A DNA stretch of 64,000 bases from Phyto melanocephala (Eukaryota; Arthropoda; Insecta; Diptera; Rhinophoridae). This document shows, piece by piece, positions 45,015-56,707 of this stretch. The position numbers and the translations under genes are program-made. The first letter of the stretch is position 1, and each line of letters begins with the position of its first letter. The notes beneath the pieces were generated by a model that was not told the DNA's origin, did no database searches, and saw nothing but the letters and a program-made list of their open reading frames with translations. The stretch spans positions 60,802,968-60,866,967 of the forward strand of contig OW799234.1 of NCBI GenBank assembly GCA_941918925.1, read 5' to 3'.

Positions 45015-46207
45015 TAGTATATCCTAGGTACCAGATTTAACGCTATATGCAATTTTGCTTTACTATTTCCAACGCCATCTTTGATTTTGAATTAAAAAAA
45101 AATATCTGCCATTTTGTTTAAGGCACCATTTTGGATTTTACACTTTTACATATTTTACTGTATTCTATTGGTCAAGCCCTTTCATTTGATATCAAAATTG
45201 TGGGGTTTGAAGGGGGCAAAGCCGTAATTACTATATTTTACCATATACATAAATATATCCGCAATTTTTTTCGGACGCCATCTTGGATTTTAACATTTAA
45301 ATAGTTTACTGTATTCTACTGGTCAAGCCCTTTCATATGATATCAATATTGAAGGGGTTAAATTTTATTACTTTTAAGATGTGACCCATATACATATAAA
45401 TTTATTATACGCTTTTTTGTAGTGGCGGACAACATGGATTTTAAATTTTTAAAGTGTATTATATATTGTAAATCAAGCCCTTTCCTTACATACGCCTCTT
45501 ATCGGTTGTCTGGAAACTGAAAAAAATAGATTATCGTTTGTAAATTTTAGAATAAACAACAAAGCCGTTGTGCTTATATCTCAGTTAGTTTTAAGCCGAA
45601 TTGAAATTTTTTCTCAGTAATAATTGTCGATACCATGGCTCGTAATCTGGTGTCATTATTATGTCCAAAAATTAATTAAGAACTGTAGTAACTTGATATA
45701 TTTGAAAGAAATATACATTTTTACAAATTATTTTTGCCTATAACTTTACCGATTAGTAATGGCTTTGACCAACATTTTTCACAAATAGCCTTATAGATAT
45801 ATAATATTTACAAATACATAGTAGTAAACGTTATTGTCGTAGAGCTGAAAATTTTAATTTTTATAGAAAAAATATGGCAGAAACATAGGAGGTCGTCCTT
45901 ATTTGCTCATATCTCAGAAATTTATGGGGCGATTGTGTTGAATTTTAATAGCGATTCATTTCCGGATATTTCCAAAAGATTGATACAATACACAGATCTA
46001 AGGAACATATATATGGCTGCTTCTAAAAGTTGATTTCAATTAACACAGGGAGATACGGACGGACGGACAGCGAACGGGGCTTAATCGACTCCTGTGTAAG
46101 TTTTCAGAAAATATATACTTTATGGGGTCGGATATGAATATTGTAAAAATTACAAACGTAATGACAAAGCTATGTGCACTCTTGGCACCACAGGTGAAGG
46201 GTATAAA
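45015..46207 (-). mobile_element. CCGAAT-end repeat, near full length
   Basis: Starts like 54345 (AGATTTAACGCTATATGC versus AGATTTAACGTTTTACCC), repeats the AAGCCCTTTCAT and GCCATCTTGGATTTTA blocks three times (45160-45480), then GACGGACGGACAG and ends CACCACAGGTGAAGGGTATA. The conserved CCGAAT terminus itself is lost. Confidence 0.75.
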
Positions 46208-47270
46208 AATAATAAAAAATAATAAGGGTATAATAATAATAAAATAATAATAAGTGCATTGTTCAGCTTAATGTATTCATTGTCTTTTATAATCCGCCAT
46301 TTTGTGATCCCCATATTGGTTTTACAATGATACTGAATATACATGAGTGTTTATATTAGTAATAAAATTGTCATTACAAAAGTTTTTTAATATGTAACAT
46401 TTTTACTTAATCATTATTCTGATTCTGTAATAGTAATAATCGTAAAAATATATAGTCAGAGGAGTTTAATGAACGTGTTAGAATCGGTTTAGTAGAAATG
46501 GTTGAAAAAGAATATTTTTTTTTTAATGTGTGTCAATGCTCCACATTTTTTTTAATTATTTTTTATTTACCATTTTTATTGGTTTTATTTCCCGTCCTTG
46601 TTGAACACATTAATTTGAAGTTCTGTAACATGAACAAATCGAAATAGATTGTACCAAATATACAAACCCAAAACAAAAACTTTATGTAAATAATTTGAGA
46701 TGAGTAAAGTGTTGAATCGACTAAAACAAATTAAATGTTTTCTACTTGACTGAAATTCTGAAAATAATCACATCAATGTGATCTCATATAGAACTAAATT
46801 AATGTTAAGTTTTCTAACAAATAACAAAAAAAAAAAAATCAATGTGTTTAATGGCTGTACCGTTTAGAATTATCAATTGTTGATATTTAGGCAAAAGGTT
46901 AAGATGGCTAAATTAATCGTTCAAGTAAAGGTCACTTGAGTACAACTAGCAAATTATTTCTTTCTATATAAACTAGCTTTTAGGGGACGAGGTTTATTTC
47001 TGTAGTGCAATGTGTTGTTAAAAGATGGAAAAAATTATGGGTTGAATTTGTTAACATTTTTCCATGTATAAACATAACTTCTGAAGAACGAATTTTCTCC
47101 GTCATGTGAATAAAAATGCGGATTCGTGCCACCATGGAGTACATTGTTTGGCATACTTATTATCTCATATAGGCTGACTGATACCTAGACAATGCTAACG
47201 AATTATGTAGATTTTTGCGAACATTGCTCAATTCGAGAAACTTCTTCAAAGATAACCATTACATTTAGAG
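46208..47270. other. Non-coding AT-rich DNA
   Basis: (AATAATA) low complexity at 46207-46250; nothing else supported until the transposase remnant. Confidence 0.4.
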
Positions 47271-47600
47271 AAAGTCTCTGTTGTTAATGGTGACCGTTAC
47301 AGGGGCATGATTCTTGACTTTTTATACCACATTTAATTGCCTCTTAATATGGAGGAGCTTTGGTTTTAAAAAAGACGGTACTCGTATCGCAATTGATTTA
47401 TTGAAAAAATGTTCGGTGAACGAATAATTTCGCGTAATAAGCCCGTAAAATGGACTTCAAGATTTTGAAATTTTGCCCGGCTTTACTATTTTTTGTGAGG
47501 CTATATAATGTCTCTGGTTCAAGTTGATGAGCCACAAACAAATAACGCCTGTTCTCGATTCAGCCGCAGTGGTCCTATTCGAAAAATTCTTCTTAATAAA
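47271..47600 (+). pseudogene. Degraded mariner/Tc-type transposase fragment
   Basis: Reads VNGDRYRGMILDFLYHI-stop-LPLNMEELWF, then in other frames KKDGTRIAIDLLKK, ISRNKPVKW and DEPQTNNA. These line up with the 'VNGDRYR...FQQDGAT(C)HTA...LISRNG..NWPPRSCDLTPLDYFLWG...DKPQT' pattern of eukaryotic IS630-type transposases. Several frameshifts and stops; catalytic blocks are eroded. Confidence 0.6.
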
Positions 47601-47631
47601 AAATGGCAAATAACATCAATTTATCGTTTAT

Positions 47632-48149
47632 TATACCCTTCACACAGTGAAAAAGGGTATATATAGGTTTGTCATTCCGTGTGAAATTTCTACAATTTTC
47701 ATTTCCGATAAAGTATATATTTTCTGAAAGCTTATGAATAGGGAGTCGATTAAGCTCTGTCAGTCTGTCCGTGTGAATTTTTTTTAAAAATTTTTTTTTT
47801 ATTTTTTTCTTATTTTTTATTTAATATATTATTTATATTTTTATTTTTTTTTTAATTTTTTTTTATTTTTTTTTTAATTTTTTTTATATTTTTTTTTATT
47901 TTTTTTTGTTTTATATATAAATTAAATTTAAATTTTTTTTTAATTTTTTATTTTTTTTTGTTTTTTTAACATACATAAGTGAATTTATAATTTTACAATC
48001 GGATGTTTTTATATATGTATGTTTTTATATGTATGTACGTATAACATATGGGATGAATGGTGATACAAACAATTGTTATTGCATGACTACACGTTGTGAA
48101 GGGTATATAAGATTCGGCACGGCCGAATATAGCACTGTTACTTGTTTTT
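47632..48149 (+). mobile_element. CCGAAT-end repeat, internally replaced by low-complexity T
   Basis: Begins TATACCCTTCACACAGTGAA and GTTTGTCATTCCGTGTG, then 47775-47970 is a T-rich run, and ends AAGATTCGGCACGGCCGAAT and ATAGCACTGTTACTTGTTTT. The last 10 bases (48140-48149) are the target copied by the LINE that follows. Confidence 0.75.
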
Positions 48150-50286
48150 GATTTTAGACCAATTAGTCTTTCGTCTTTTCTTTTGAAGACCTTGGAAAGA
48201 CTGATTGATCTACATCTGAGGACGAGGTTTGGTACTGGCATAATTAGCGGCGCTCAACACGCCTACCTTAAGGGCAGGTCTGTTGAGAGTGCGCTGCATG
48301 AGGTGGTTGGTTACATAGAGCGGGGGTTGCTGAACAAGGAATACACCTTGGCGGCATTCCTGGATATAGAGGGCGCCTTTAATAATTTGAGAATAGAGGC
48401 TATAGGACAGGCACTAGTTGATCTAGGGGTTTCGTCTTTCTTGGTGGAATGGATAACCCTGATGCTCAGAAGCAGAGTTATTCATTCGGACTGGGGAAAC
48501 GTACGCCTGAGGAGACTGGTGACCAGGGGAACCCCGCAGGGGGGGGGTACTATCACCCTTATTATGGCTTTTGGCTGTCAACGTTGTGTTAGGGCACTTT
48601 GACAGGATGGGACAGAAAGTCGTGGCCTATGCGGATGATGTAGTTATATTGGTATCGGGCAAGTTTCTGCCGACGATTGGCGAAGTCATGCAAGGGGCGT
48701 TGGACGATCTGTCGTAATGGGCTACTGATAAGGGTTTGGGAGTCAATCCGGGGAAGACAGAGTTAGTTCTTTTTACTAGGAAGTACAAGGTGGATGGATT
48801 GAGGCTGCCGGTACTGGAAGGTGTAGAGCTTAGACTATCTGATAGCGCTAAGTATTTGGGAGTTTTTCTGGATAGCAAGCTGTCCTGGGGGAGGAACACT
48901 CAGGAGAGGCTGAAAAGGGGTCTCAATGCCTACTATGCTTGCAGATCATCGATAGGTAGGAGTTGGGGACTTCGGCCGTCAGTAGTGGGATGGCTTTACA
49001 CTTCGGTGGTCAGACCAATTCTTACGTATGGATGCTGTGTTTGGTGGGAGGCATTGGGGCTGGCTAGTCGTAGGAACCTTCTGTCTAAGGCTCAGAGGTG
49101 TGTTTCGATCGGCATGACAGGTGCCATGAGAAGTACCCCTCAGGCAGCCCTGGATGTTATTCTTCACTTACTGCCCATTGAGCAGTATGTAAGGGGAATG
49201 GCAGCCAGGAGCATTCTTAGATTGAGGGAGTTGGGATTGCTGGGCAATTTCAGGCAGGGTCATTCACGGATCTTGGGTGAAATTGGTGATGGGGGCTATT
49301 GCCTGGGTACACCCGGCTCCACGGACTATGTGGGTGCTAGGGTCGATTTTGGGAGTCTGCCGGAAGTGGTCATGCCAGTTAGAGAGGACTGGGTGGGCAG
49401 GAGTAGACTGTTTAGTGGCGTTGCTGTCTTTACTGATGGCTCGAGGATGAGGGGCACTGGTGCAGGGGTCTATATTGAGGATCTGAATATCGGAGAATCA
49501 TACAGACTTCCTGATGACTGTAGTGTGTTTCAGGCGGAGGTTCTAGGGATTTTAAGGGCCGTGGAACTGGTTAGGGGTAGCATCGATATGGGCTCGGAGG
49601 TCACCATATATGTGGATAGCCAGGCGGCTCTTAATGCCGTAAGGGGCTATCATGTGAATTCCGGGTTGGTCGATGACTGCAGGAGGGCTCTACGGGAGAC
49701 TTTGAGGGATTACAGGTTGAGACTATGCTGGGTGCCGGGTCACTCCAATATTATCGGCAATGAGAGGGCTGATGAGTTGGCGAGACTGGGATCGGGGATA
49801 GTGGATCCTGATAGAGTGGAGGCGGTTAGGCCTTCTCTGGGCTTCTTTTTTGGGAGGATCAGGGAATGGGTTCTGAACGGGACTAATCGGGACTGGAGTA
49901 ACCGAACTGACTGTAGAGTATCACGGACGCTGTGGCCGGTACTCAGCAGGTCTGACTCGGATTTACTTCTGGTCAGGGGTAGGGTCTGCGTGAGAACCAT
50001 GATAGGGATGATCACGGGCCACTGCATGTTGGGCAGGATGGCGGTGAGAATGGGGCGGAGCCTCTCGGATTTGTGTAGGTTATGTGAGGATCCGGAGGAG
50101 TTGGAGACGGTTGAGCACATTCTGTGCCAATGTCCCAGACTGCAGATTAGCAGGTTGAGATGGCTAGGTAGCAGATTTCTTGACGAATTAGGGGATGTCT
50201 CGAGTTGTGGACTCGAGAATCTAATAGGATTCGTAATGGGAATGACCTGGCTTCGTGACTTGAGGCCGAGAATGGGACGTTTGTAG
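48150..50286 (+). pseudogene. LOA/Bilbo-like ORF2 fragment: RT, RNase H, CCHC
   Basis: Starts at RPISLSSFLLKTLERLID (RT motif 1). Frame A runs to about 48541 (GTPQG). A nine-G run (48539-48547), where seven would keep frame, shifts it. Frame B then has YADDVVIL (RT catalytic box, ~48636-48660) and a TAA at 48714. From 48717 it stays open to 50286: thumb, RNase H (FTDGS ~49432, QAEVLG, YVDSQAAL, HSNIIGNERADELA) and a C-terminal CRLCEDPEE...HILCQC finger. LOA/Bilbo/Baggins grouping is from the RT motif and RNase H after RT; I am less sure of the exact clade. Confidence 0.85.
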
Positions 50287-50475
50287 GGTCTTGGTTCTCT
50301 TGAGCATTGGTTGTTATCCACCTTTTTCTCTCTTTTTCTTTCTGTCTTCTTTCTTTCTTCTTCCTTTCTTATCTCTCTACTATTATTTTTAAGGCATCAC
50401 AATGGACCGTATTGGTCTCTGGGTGAAGGTGTGGGGGTTGCTTCACACCGGCCTTACCTACCTACCTACCTACCT
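50287..50475 (+). other. LINE 3' untranslated region and tail
   Basis: T/C-rich 3' UTR ending in about five CTAC units. Tandem short-repeat tails are usual for I/LOA-group LINEs in place of poly(A). Confidence 0.75.
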
Positions 50476-50644
50476 ACTTGTTTTTATATAAAATTAAAGT
50501 CTTTTAATAGAACGTATGTTTAATCTTAGCATACATATGTACATATATCCATGGTAATGACAATATTGTTTAACTACTTTAAATAGCATTTCAACCAGAA
50601 AGTTAACAAGAAAAATATCTTATTTACCTTAAAAATGTGCTTTT

Positions 50645-51517
50645 TATACCCTTCACCTGTGGTGCACAAGGGTATATATAGCTTTGTCATTCCGTTTGTA
50701 ATTTCTACAATTCTCATTTCCGTCCCCATAAAGTATATATTTTCTGAAAGCTAATGATTAGAGGAGTCGATTAAGCTCTGACCGTCTGTCCATGTGTTGG
50801 TTGAAATCAACTTTTAGAAGCAACCATATGTTTCTCAGATCTGTGTATGGTATAAATCTTTTGGAAATATCCGGGAATAAATCGCTATTGAAATTCAGCA
50901 CAATCGCCTCATAACTTTCTGAGATATGAGCAAATAAACAAGACTGCCTCTGTTTTTTCCCATATTTTTACCACCAAAATTAAAATTTTTCAGCCATAGA
51001 ATAATTTATAGGTACCTTTGCTACTATTTGTATATATAATATACCTCTAGAGATATTCGTGGAAATTTTTGGATAAATCGGGCTCTAATCGATATAGTTA
51101 TAGGCAAATTTTTTATTTTTAAATATATATACCAAAAATTTACAAACTAAATCAATATTTTTCAGCTTCTAGACAACCGAGAGAGTCAATATTGATATCA
51201 AATGAAAGGGCTTGACCAGTAAAATTCAGTAAATTATTAAAAAATGTAAAATCAAAGATGGCGTCTAAAACAAAATGGCTGAAAATTTTTTTTAACCCCA
51301 TCAATATGGGTATCAAATGAAAGGGATTGACTAGTAAAATACAGTTAACTACGTAAAAATTCAAAAATCAAAGATGGCGTCGGAAATAATAAGGAACAAT
51401 GGCGTATAACATGAAATATAGGTTAAGCTACGATGTGAGATTATACGTATGTATCTACATAATGGTGAAGGGTATTATCAGATTCGGCACGGCCGAATAT
51501 AGCACTCTTGCTTGTTT
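50645..51517 (+). mobile_element. CCGAAT-end repeat, complete copy (~870 bp)
   Basis: Both conserved ends present: TATACCCTTCACCTGTGGTG at the left, GATTCGGCACGGCCGAATAT and AGCACTCTTGCTTG at the right. Contains CCGTCTGTCC, TTTCTGAGATATGAGCAAAT, and AAGATGGCGTC twice. No reading frame of note, so it is non-autonomous. Best reference copy of the family here. Confidence 0.8.
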
Positions 51518-52493
51518 TATTTGTATTTGAGCATGGTAAACAAAAAACTATTTGTTTATAGGTACATATTTTACTCTTTTTTTTATCTCTCTCACCAGGT
51601 TTATTTTTATTGTTTTTTATCTAATTACGCACCTAAATTTTTAATTCAATATTTACTTTATTGCTTCGGAAACCAACACAATTGTGTAAATAAACACGAT
51701 CGATTTGTCATATATGTACATATATTTTTTTCAATTTTTTAGGGTATACCAAAACCTAAGAAAGTTCAGTTTAAAATGTTGTAATATTTATTTATTGTAA
51801 GAACTAAGCAATTTTTGCCAATATACGATTGTGCCTGTGCCGTCTTCCCAGCAAAATTAAATTGTTTAACATTGTCATTGCATAGTTGTTATTTATAACA
51901 GCTATAATGCAGCGTAATACAGATCTCAACGTTTGTGTTACTTACCAAACTTTTCTGATTTTGAAATTTTTTTAAAACTATGAGCTCAACAACACTTTAC
52001 CGTACATCCTGTGCTAAAGAAAACCCTGAACTTTGACAATGTTTCAAATGTGTTAAATATATTTAAATATGTCTAGTGTATAAATATACATTTTAATACG
52101 TACACATGTCTTAAAAGGTAATGTGAATTTAAAGTAAACTCTGCTAATAAAAATGGACAGGAAATCGGCCTTGTAAGTATATACTTTACAGACATACATA
52201 AATAAAGGAAAAAAAAAACAACAAATTATAAATAACAAAGTTGTTAATAAAAAAAAAATTGTTTATAAATTTTGCATTTGTATTTTATTTAATAAATTCG
52301 CTATTCATAGAATGTTTAAAGAATTGATAAGTTTTTTAATTTGAAAAAAATAGTTGATGTAGTTATTATTTATTTATAAAGAACTGGCAGAAACCGGACC
52401 GCTCTGCTAGCCCTAACAAATTGTTTGAATTGTATTCGTTACATCTAAGGACATCGCTCAACCTCTTTCCAGTTCCAATTAGAAACGCCGAAT
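51518..52493. other. Non-coding AT-rich DNA
   Basis: No gene or transposon end supported. Confidence 0.4.
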
Positions 52494-52501
52494 GTCATTG
52501 T

Positions 52502-53615
52502 CAGTCATGCCAGAACTTAATTAGCAAAAATGGCTAAAATTCTGGAAAAAATGGCTAGAAACTAGCTAAAAAAAAGCTAAAAAATGGCTAAATGTTTTAA
52601 ATAGAAAGTTTTCAATATTTTAACAAAAAAAAAAAAATAAGAAAAATTTATTTTAAAAGAAAAATAATAAAATCTAAGACCGTTTTATTACAAACTCAAT
52701 ATATGTTTGACAAGTTATAAAGTACAAGACTTGTTATAATGGTGTTAAAAGGACCAATTATCATCAGCATCTAGCTCGCTATTATTGTTATTGTCATCTT
52801 AACTTTCTTTAGATCCTATCAATTTAAGATAATTATGTGGTATTTCATATTGATAACAGCATTTATCAATCCTTTTTAAGCCGTATCTTAAAAAAATAAT
52901 ATAGAAAAAATAAAATATTGGTCTTTCGAAATAAACCAAACTCTCTTCAATCTTTATAAGTCAATATTGAACGTGCCATTCACGACATACAACTTCCGTA
53001 ACAAGAGGTGTGTTTTTTTTAAAGAAATCATATCACTCTTATTGAAAACCCTTTATATAGCTAATGTATCCTGCTGTTGTAGCTTAAAAATCACTGGATT
53101 AAAGGTAAAGGCTTAGTCTTGATAATATGTATATCCGATACCATTTATGTGTTTCAGAGTGAACAGTTAAATCATATAATTTTGCATTAACTTCACATTT
53201 ACAATATTTACAAGAACTTTTTAACTTCTGTAATCCATTCTTTTAATTTTGTGTGGGATAACCATTCCTTCATAAACTTCAGGGAAAATATTGTTTATTT
53301 TTCTTAAATTTATTTTTATATTTATTTATTAAATACACATGCTTGGTTGGTTTTTTTACTGATTGTTTGTTTGTTTATGTAATATTTTAAAGAGGTTCCC
53401 ATCGATGCAATTTTTAGTAGTTAAAAAAACATTGTTTTATAGAAGTGTTTTTCACTACAACAACACTTAAAAGCTAAAAACAAAAAATAGCTAAAAAGGC
53501 TAAAAAATATCTAGGAATGGCTAAAAAAAGGTTATAGCTAAAAGCAGATTTTCCTAGCTAAGCGTGTTCAAAAATAGCTAAATCTAGCCATAAAATAGCT
53601 AAATTGGCAACACTG
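52502..53615. mobile_element. hAT-like element, 1.1 kb, 8-bp duplication (7/8)
   Basis: Ends CAGTCATGCCAG (52502) and inverted ...ATTGGCAACACTG (to 53615), i.e. CAG-TGCCA type TIRs. Flanks GTCATTGT (52494-52501) and GTGATTGT (53616-53623). Dense subterminal TAGCTAAAA/ATGGCTAAA motifs on both sides (52530-52602, 53471-53603). Confidence 0.75.
52700..53030 (-). pseudogene. hAT-like transposase C-terminal remnant
   Basis: Minus strand reads RYGLKRIDKCCYQYEIPHNY then LKLIGSKES-stop-DDNNNNSELDADDNWSF-stop (about 52886-52758), an acidic tail of coding appearance. No catalytic or dimerisation block identified. Confidence 0.35.
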
Positions 53616-53623
53616 GTGATTGT

Positions 53624-54289
53624 ACACATAGGACATTACGATGCATGGTTTGGTTAATTTTAAAGTAAAAAGTAAAAAATTATAATTTGGTAAATGGAGG
53701 GCATTTTGGTGAAATTCTAATGGAAATATATAGGGCAATCTAATCTCCATTAGGCCGATTTTGTGCAAACTTCACATATACCATCCCCAACGTACCGTAA
53801 AATTTTTTTTTATAATCGGTCGACCCGTTTTAGCAGTTATTGGTGACATCAAAGTGTACACTTCTTTTCATATACATATAGATACTATAGATTTCTATCC
53901 TCCATGTTCATAGTTTTTTTTATTTTTTAATTTACAAAAGTTAATGTAAAAATGTTTGTTTTACATATTAAAGCTCACATATGTATATATTTTTTTTATG
54001 AATATGGGGTTGCACACTGAACTAACGAAGTTTAGACGCAGCATATTTTTTAACTTTATTAGTATAAAAAAAAACTCTGCTTCTTACTCAAATATTCGGC
54101 ATATAAGAAAAACCGATTTTTAAAAATTCGAAAATCACCAATTTAAAAAAAACCGGTTTTCGGTTTTTGACACGTTAAACCGGTTTGAATAATCGGCTTT
54201 TTTATGTTTATTGAAAATTGAAAAAAAAAATAGTCTTCAAAGTTGATCAATTCATAAAATAAACCTTGATACATTAACAGCATAATAAA
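53624..54289. other. Non-coding stretch with ACCGGTTT motifs
   Basis: 54108-54200 holds several AACCGGTTT/AAACCGG and ATTCGAAAAT pieces forming imperfect hairpins; nothing else supported. Confidence 0.4.
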
Positions 54290-55340
54290 AATGTAAGAGT
54301 GCTGTATTTGGCTGTGCCGAATCTAATGAATGTTCATCGTAGCATAGCGTATATTCTAGATTTAACGTTTTACCCTATTTTTCTTTATTATTTATTTATG
54401 TCATCTTTGATTTTTAATTTTTACATAGTTTACCGTATTCTATTTGTCAAGCCATTTCATTTGATATCTATATTGATGGCGTTAAGAACAAAAAATTTTT
54501 TTCACCTTTTTTCAGAAGTTTACTTCATTCTACTGGTCAAGCCCTTTTATGTGCTACTAATATTGAGAGGCTTAATAATGCTTGATATGACTCATATATA
54601 AATTTATTGTACGCCATTTTGTAGTGGCGTCCATCATCTTTTTATTAGTGTATTATAGTTAAGAACTTTTATCTGATACATACATATATCGACTTTCTTG
54701 GCTGTCTAGAAGCTGAAGAAATCGATTTTCGTTTACAAATTTTAGAAAAATGTAGTTGCGTTTCAGTACTTTTCAGTTAGTTTAGTTAGTTAGTTTTAAA
54801 AAGACTTGTAAGATTTTTTAGTAATAATTTTAGAGGCTTCTCCTTGCAATTCGTTGCCATTAGCGCGTCTAAAAATTATTTTGCACCTTGAAAAACTTGA
54901 TATATTTCAAACTAAATATATATTTTACAAGTAACTTTTTCCTATAACTATACCCATTGATCGATTTGTCCAAAAATGTTTACGAATGAACCTAGAACCA
55001 TATACTTACAAATAATAACAATCGAGTCGATAAACTATACAAGGGCTAAAAAAATTTAAATTTTTACGATAAAAAGTCAAACGTGTTTATTTGCTCGGAA
55101 AGTAATGGGGCGATTGAACTAGATTTTAATAGCGATTTATTACCGAATATTTCAAATAGATTAGTCCAAGATAGAGATCAGTTACGCAAATGGGAGCTTC
55201 TAAAAGATGATTTCAACTAACACACAGATAGACGGACATTACTTAATTGACCCAGTCATAAGCTTTTCAAAAATATATACTTTATGGGATAAAAAAACAA
55301 AATACACATACTATGCAGGAAAAGTTTAACTTGTGGTGGA
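54290..55340 (-). mobile_element. CCGAAT-end repeat, ~1 kb
   Basis: Starts GTAAGAGTGCTGTATTTGGC with TGTGCCGAATC, includes TCAAGCCATTTCATTTGATA and ACGCCATTTTGTAGTGGCGT, then GATAGACGGACAT and the ATATATACTTTATGGG block. Right end degraded (CTTGTGGTGGAG). Confidence 0.75.
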
Positions 55341-56220
55341 GACGAGTAATTTCTAAAGAGTTGAACAATTTTTAATACAAAACCTGTTTATATGGAACAG
55401 GACATATCGATGGTTTAATATAAAAGGGCGTATCTTTTTCCATTAACCTGAATAAATGTGACTCTTAAGTCTTGAAGCAGCTTAGTACTAAACTTGATGT
55501 TTGGTGCAATATTTTTCAATTCTGTACTAATTTTCTCATTCGAATCCTTTGGTGTTTTGTAATGATTTCTTATTTGTTCTAGTAAATGGCGACTGTTTGT
55601 AATTGTTTGCAGTGGTATTTCAGCCATTCTGTCACTATCTCTTACGTATTAAAAAAAGGGACTACTGGAATTTTTCGATTGACTGTATTTAAATAAGTGT
55701 ACTCTTGATTAACAAATATTTTCCATTTTTAGTTGACAGGTATGGAAAATCGAAATTTTAAAATATGCTTATAGTAGAAATCTAAAAAATTGCATTTAAG
55801 TTGTATGTTAAGTTGTTTTTTTTTAATATTACTTAAGGGCAATTCCATTGGGACGGGTGATACCTAGCACACCTTTGAATTGCAATTCTTCAAACTTTTT
55901 TTAAGTATTTTTCATAATCCAATTTTATAGAACAATTTTAATTTAGCTTTTGCTATTCTAGGAATAAATTAAGTATAATTTGTATGATTGTAATTATTTA
56001 TGCGTAGGAGGAGGGCGGGTTGGTAATCAAATACACGTTCATACTCAAGGCATGTTCATACAGGTATATGCTGCGGCGAAGATTAATTTATGTATATATC
56101 AGGGTGGAAATGGCGTTGTGATCCGTTTAATTTAAAAATAGTAAATTAAAAAAAGGATACATGTTTGTGAAACCCATGATCAAGGGTGTAAAAACAACAA
56201 TTATAAATAAATTTTGTGTA
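55341..56220. other. Non-coding stretch
   Basis: A 70-codon minus-strand frame (55627-55415, starts MAEIPLQTITNSRHLLEQIR) lies in a moderately coding-like patch, but there is no family match or neighbouring exon I can support. Confidence 0.3.
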
Positions 56221-56707
56221 TTTGTTATTAAAAAAGTACACTTAAGTTAATTGTTAAATACCGAAACGTAAATTTAATTTTCCATGCCTGCATTAATATT
56301 TAAAATCAAGGCGAATTTAACAAGTTTCCCAATCAGCTGTTGCGGCGAGGTTTTCTGTTTGAATTGATACAACAAAGCCACTTTTCATGGGATGTTTTAT
56401 GTCAAGGCCAATTCGTATATCAGGGATGGAAAAGTTGTTTTTACATATTAAATATAATAAAATTTGATTAAAAACAGAATATAAATTTTTTAAACACATT
56501 ATTAATGACGCAAAAGCAAAAAATATACATAAATTAAGCACATTTATTGTCAAAAAAGTACACTCAAGTTAATTGTTTAATACCGAAACCAAAATCACAT
56601 TTCCTATCCCTGCATTAATAAATGAAATCAAAGCGAATTCAACCAATTTTGACAAAATGTTTCACAATCAGCTGGGCTGATAATTTCACCTGTATGAATT
56701 CGCCTTG
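56221..56707. repeat. Duplicated P-type MITE end region
   Basis: 56221-56345 and 56542-56690 share about 100 bp (AAGTACACT(T/C)AAGTTAATTG, ATACCGAAAC, CCTGCATTAAT), each followed by a CAAGGCGAATT- or CAAAGCGAATT-type end (56307, 56629) and CAATCAGCTG. The right end CACCTGTATGAATTCGCCTTG-type closes at 56707. A composite of at least two insertions; no clean 8-bp duplication. Confidence 0.65.

Larger units (their letters stand above)
48150..50475 (+). mobile_element. LOA-type LINE, 5'-truncated, 10-bp target duplication
   Basis: The sequence begins inside the reverse transcriptase and ends in (CTAC)n (50453-50475). ACTTGTTTTT flanks it at 48140-48149 and 50476-50485. It is much more GC-rich than its surroundings. 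It kept its 3' end, as expected from target-primed reverse transcription. Confidence 0.88.

Noticed and set aside
49740..50321. 193-codon minus-strand frame
   Set aside because: Antisense shadow of the GC-rich LINE RNase H region.
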